The translations under genes were made by a program, and so were the position numbers. Below are positions 61,611 to 64,000 of a stretch of 64,000 nucleotides of DNA, piece by piece. Positions within the stretch are counted from its first letter, which is position 1, and each line of letters begins with the position of its first letter. Origin of the DNA: JAIBJN01 sp963699495 (lineage in GTDB: Bacteria > Actinomycetota > Thermoleophilia > Gaiellales > Gaiellaceae). The notes under the pieces are model-generated. The model was not told the origin of the DNA and did no database searches. It saw only the letters and a program-made list of their open reading frames with translations. The stretch spans positions 1 to 64,000 of the forward strand of contig CAVOUB010000001.1 of the NCBI GenBank assembly GCA_963699495.1, read 5' to 3'.

Positions 61611-62656
61611 GTGGGGTCGTTGCATACCCCGCTCTGCGACCTGCTCGGGATCGAGTATCCGATCCTCTCGGCCGGCATCGGGTCGGCTGCCGGACCCGAC
61701 CTCGTCTCCGCTGTCTCGAACGCAGGAGGGTTCGGCGTTCTCGGCATCAGCGGTATGGAGCCCGAGGAGATGCGCCGACTGATCGGACGCACCCGGGAGC
61801 TAACAGCGCGGCCGTTTGGCGTCAACCTCATCATTGGCGAGGACGGCTCCGATCTCGCCGAGGAGGACAAGCAGTTCCTGCTCGACGAGGTCGCCACGGC
61901 GGCGGACGAGCGGGTGGCGGCGATCGTGCTCTTCTGGGGCGATCCGGCGCCGTACGTCGACATCGCGCACCGGAGCGGAGCCAACGTTCTCATTCAGGTC
62001 GGCTCGGTCGACGAAGCAAAAGCGGCGGCCGGGACCGGAGTCGACGCGGTGATCGCACAAGGAGTCGAGGCGGGCGGGCACGTAAAGGGGACGACGTCGA
62101 TATGGGATTTCGTGCCGTCGGCCGTCAAGGCAATCGACCCGGTGCCCGTGGTCGCCTCCGGCGGCATCGGGGACGGAGCGGGCCTCGCCCGCGCGCTTCA
62201 GCTCGGGGCGCAGGGCGTCTCGCTCGGGACCCGCTTCGTTGCGAGCGACGAGGCGTGGCTCCATCTCGGATACAAGCAGCGCATCGTCGAGGCGACGGCC
62301 GAGGACACGGTCCTCAACGAGCTCTACGACCTGTGGTGGCCTGGGGCGCCGCACCGGACCCTGCGCAACAAGACGCTCGAGGAATGGGAGGCTGCGGGCT
62401 GCCCGCCCGCCGGTCAGCGTCCGGGCGAGGGAACGTCGATAGGGAAGCTGGGAATTTCAACGGGCGAAATGATCGATTCGCCTCGCTACGGGGGGCTGGG
62501 ACTCCCAAGCCCGACTTCGACGTCGACCTCGACTACGCCCCGCTCTGGGCCGGTGAGTCCGTGGATGTGGTCAACGACATCCTCCCGGCCGGCGAGATCG
62601 TGCGCCGCCTCACCCGCCAGGCTGAGCGGGCGCTGGCCCAGCCGCCTCCCGCCTAG
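61611..62656 (+). CDS. Nitronate monooxygenase (frameshifted near 3' end)
   Basis: About 348 residues after correction. An FMN-dependent TIM barrel that oxidises alkyl nitronates. LLGIEYPILSAGIGSAAGPDLVSAVSNAGGFGVLG opens it. VNLIIGEDGS, DAVIAQGVEAGGHVKG and VPVVASGGIGDGAGLARAL are the phosphate and FMN blocks. The frame slips between about 62440 and 62510. In the other frame it ends FDVDLDYAPLWAGESVDVVNDIL, then RRLTRQAERAL at a TAG. GTG start. Confidence 0.8.
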
Positions 62657-62806
62657 CGACCGCGCCTCGCCAATCGGGCAGGGAGCTTGCGTGTCGCCTT
62701 CTCGATGGTTGACGACAACGGAGAGGGAGGCCCTCTGTGCCACCGCGCGTCGCCCTCCCCGCCGCGCGTGGAGGCGGATGCTCCGCCTTCGTCGCGCCTC
62801 ACCGCC

Positions 62807-64000
62807 TCAAGGCACCATGAGCGCCGGAAGATCGTTCCCCCGGTAGCGAGCGAGTTCGCGGGTGACGCGACCCGAGCGAAGGTCAACAGCGACCGGTGAC
62901 GCGCCGTCTCGCCAGACGTAGGCGTACGACCCGGCCGTCTCGAGATAGTAGATCGGCTCGTCCGCAAAAAGGTGGAAGAGTCTCTTCCCGTCGAGGCCGT
63001 AGGCTGTCAAGCCCATCCCCCTTGTCTTCTGAGTTGCTGAGTTCGACGTCGTTCCATATGCGAGAAGCGTTCCCGCCGAGAACGAGAACTGGCTTGGGTG
63101 CTCGTCGAGCGTGCGTTTCGTCCAGTGGCGAATGTCGATGAGCGCGAGCCCGGCGGGCGTCGTCTGCTCGTGGCCCCCCGCCAGTCGGTGCGCGTCCTGG
63201 CCGGACACGGCGACGAGATGTTTTCCAACCCAGGCCGCCTGCATCGTCGGGCCCTCCGCCACCTTCGCCTCGGCCGCGGGCTCGAGCCAGTTCTGCAGGC
63301 GTCCGAGGAGCGAGACGGGCTCGCGCACCTCGCGGTAGGCCACTTGTCCCGTGGCGAGATCGATCTCGGCGACTGGCCCTGCCGCGGGAATGACGAGCGC
63401 GCGTACTCCCGTCGGATCGACCGCAACCGCGGGCAGCTCGAAGCGTTGATCAGCCCGTTGGGGATCGATCGTCTCGAACCCGGCGGGTATCTCGGCAAGA
63501 GCGATCGAGCGTTGCGTGCCGGCGCCGTCGATCATCAGCAACCTCGACGGCCCGATACGGTCAGGCGGCGCCAGCAGGAGAGCGAGACCGTCGGGCGTGC
63601 GGGCTTGCCCGACAAGCGTCCCCTCGATCGTCGTTCGCGAGACGATTCGGCCCTCGACCGGATCGACGACGACGAGCGCATGCCTCCACGCTCCCCACTC
63701 GATGAGGGCAAGGATGCGCCGATCGGTTGGCCAGGCGAGGAAAACCACAGCCGGTTCCCCGGGAGGACCGACGAAGTCGGACGGGAGGGGTACGACTCCT
63801 TCGAAACGCATGCGGTGCACGTCGACGATGCGAACCTCGAGCGGCGCGCCACCCCCAACTGCGACCTTGGATTCGTCGGGCGAGAAGCTCCACGCTCCGC
63901 CGTTGTGCCCGAGCTCCAGCGGCTGTGAGGCAGGCGCGAGCGAGGTCCGATCGAACCTGCGGAGGAGGACACTCTCGTCCTCCTGCCAGACGACGCCGAC
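62807..64000 (-). CDS. Beta-propeller-like hypothetical protein (5' end outside the window)
   Basis: A minus-strand frame runs in from the right edge and ends at 62807. It shows repeated motifs such as WSFSPDESKVAVGGG, RILALIEWGAWRHALVVVDPVEGR, ALVIPAAGPVAEIDLATGQVAYRE and YAYVWRDGASPVAVDLRSGRV. These have the pattern of WD40- or NHL-like blades. A GTG at 63820 would give 337 residues, but the blade pattern continues beyond it to the edge, so that start is probably internal. Function unknown. Confidence 0.7.
   Translation of the reverse strand, partial: VGVVWQEDESVLLRRFDRTSLAPASQPLELGHNGGAWSFSPDESKVAVGGGAPLEVRIVDVHRMRFEGVVPLPSDFVGPPGEPAVVFLAWPTDRRILALIEWGAWRHALVVVDPVEGRIVSRTTIEGTLVGQARTPDGLALLLAPPDRIGPSRLLMIDGAGTQRSIALAEIPAGFETIDPQRADQRFELPAVAVDPTGVRALVIPAAGPVAEIDLATGQVAYREVREPVSLLGRLQNWLEPAAEAKVAEGPTMQAAWVGKHLVAVSGQDAHRLAGGHEQTTPAGLALIDIRHWTKRTLDEHPSQFSFSAGTLLAYGTTSNSATQKTRGMGLTAYGLDGKRLFHLFADEPIYYLETAGSYAYVWRDGASPVAVDLRSGRVTRELARYRGNDLPALMVP

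Overview
High-GC, gene-dense DNA from an actinobacterium. Evidence for this is the F420/PPOX and deazaflavin-dependent small oxidoreductases, the CGNR and HxlR regulators, the many GTG starts and overlapping stop/start pairs, and the alanine-, arginine- and glutamate-rich proteins. The gene content resembles Thermoleophilia (Gaiellales or Solirubrobacterales), but that placement is inference. Apparent single-base frameshifts break about ten reading frames in otherwise well-conserved genes, so some 'broken' genes may be sequence errors.

Layout. 1-8481: a one-directional nucleotide-sugar and surface-glycan cluster (cytidylyltransferase joined to a PIG-L deacetylase, two glycosyltransferases, an RmlC-type epimerase, a COG4091/SAF oxidoreductase, UDP-glucuronate decarboxylase, UDP-glucose dehydrogenase). 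8482-9828: a junction with a truncated acetyltransferase, a second gene remnant and a 3' remnant of tRNA-Ser(CGA). 9829-14245: ftsH paralogue, RidA, WrbA and an M50 site-2 protease, bracketed by a second copy of the tRNA-Ser remnant. 14559-15881: an HxlR regulator and a DUF899 protein that share a palindromic operator. 16292-19584: secreted and small membrane proteins, a PepSY protein and a ZIP metal transporter. 19664-22511: a tight three-gene operon (flavin reductase-like, M20 peptidase, P-loop protein). 22740-26237: two ABC ATPase/permease pairs. 26297-34536: assorted small enzymes, a SLOG-SLATT membrane protein, bL31, a sigma-70 factor, a universal stress protein, a TetR regulator and a DksA-like protein. 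34553-40504: exported hydrolases, a CGNR regulator, an L,D-transpeptidase and a SpdH-like flavoprotein. 40464-44188: a two-component system divergent from a PepSY/lipoprotein/DUF6328 set. 44178-48251: uracil-DNA glycosylase, tRNA-Ser(GGA), cytochrome c, UppP and a diguanylate cyclase. 48315-53171: a lysyl oxidase-like protein, an MscS channel, a lipoprotein, a GNAT and an aminotransferase. 53201-56647: the efeUO iron-uptake pair. 56801-64000: membrane, DNA-repair-like, beta-helix, AOC-barrel-like and nitronate monooxygenase genes, and a beta-propeller-like protein running off the right edge.

Regulatory links visible in the DNA. (i) 17-bp palindromes precede both the HxlR gene and the DUF899 gene. 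(ii) GTAAGG-N4-CCTTAC palindromes lie about 25 nt before the ZIP transporter and before efeO, which points to one metal-responsive repressor. (iii) An 18-bp box with a following -10-like hexamer, at identical spacing, precedes both PepSY genes, one of which lies opposite the response regulator. (iv) Two TTCCGGAA octamers lie before the sigma factor and before the TetR/stress-protein pair.

The most unusual items are the LSDAT-SLOG protein with two SLATT membrane modules (a predicted nucleotide-sensing, pore-forming conflict effector), the tRNA-Ser remnants flanking the ftsH segment, a 164-bp element with inverted-repeat ends wedged between two stop codons, and the shared operators.
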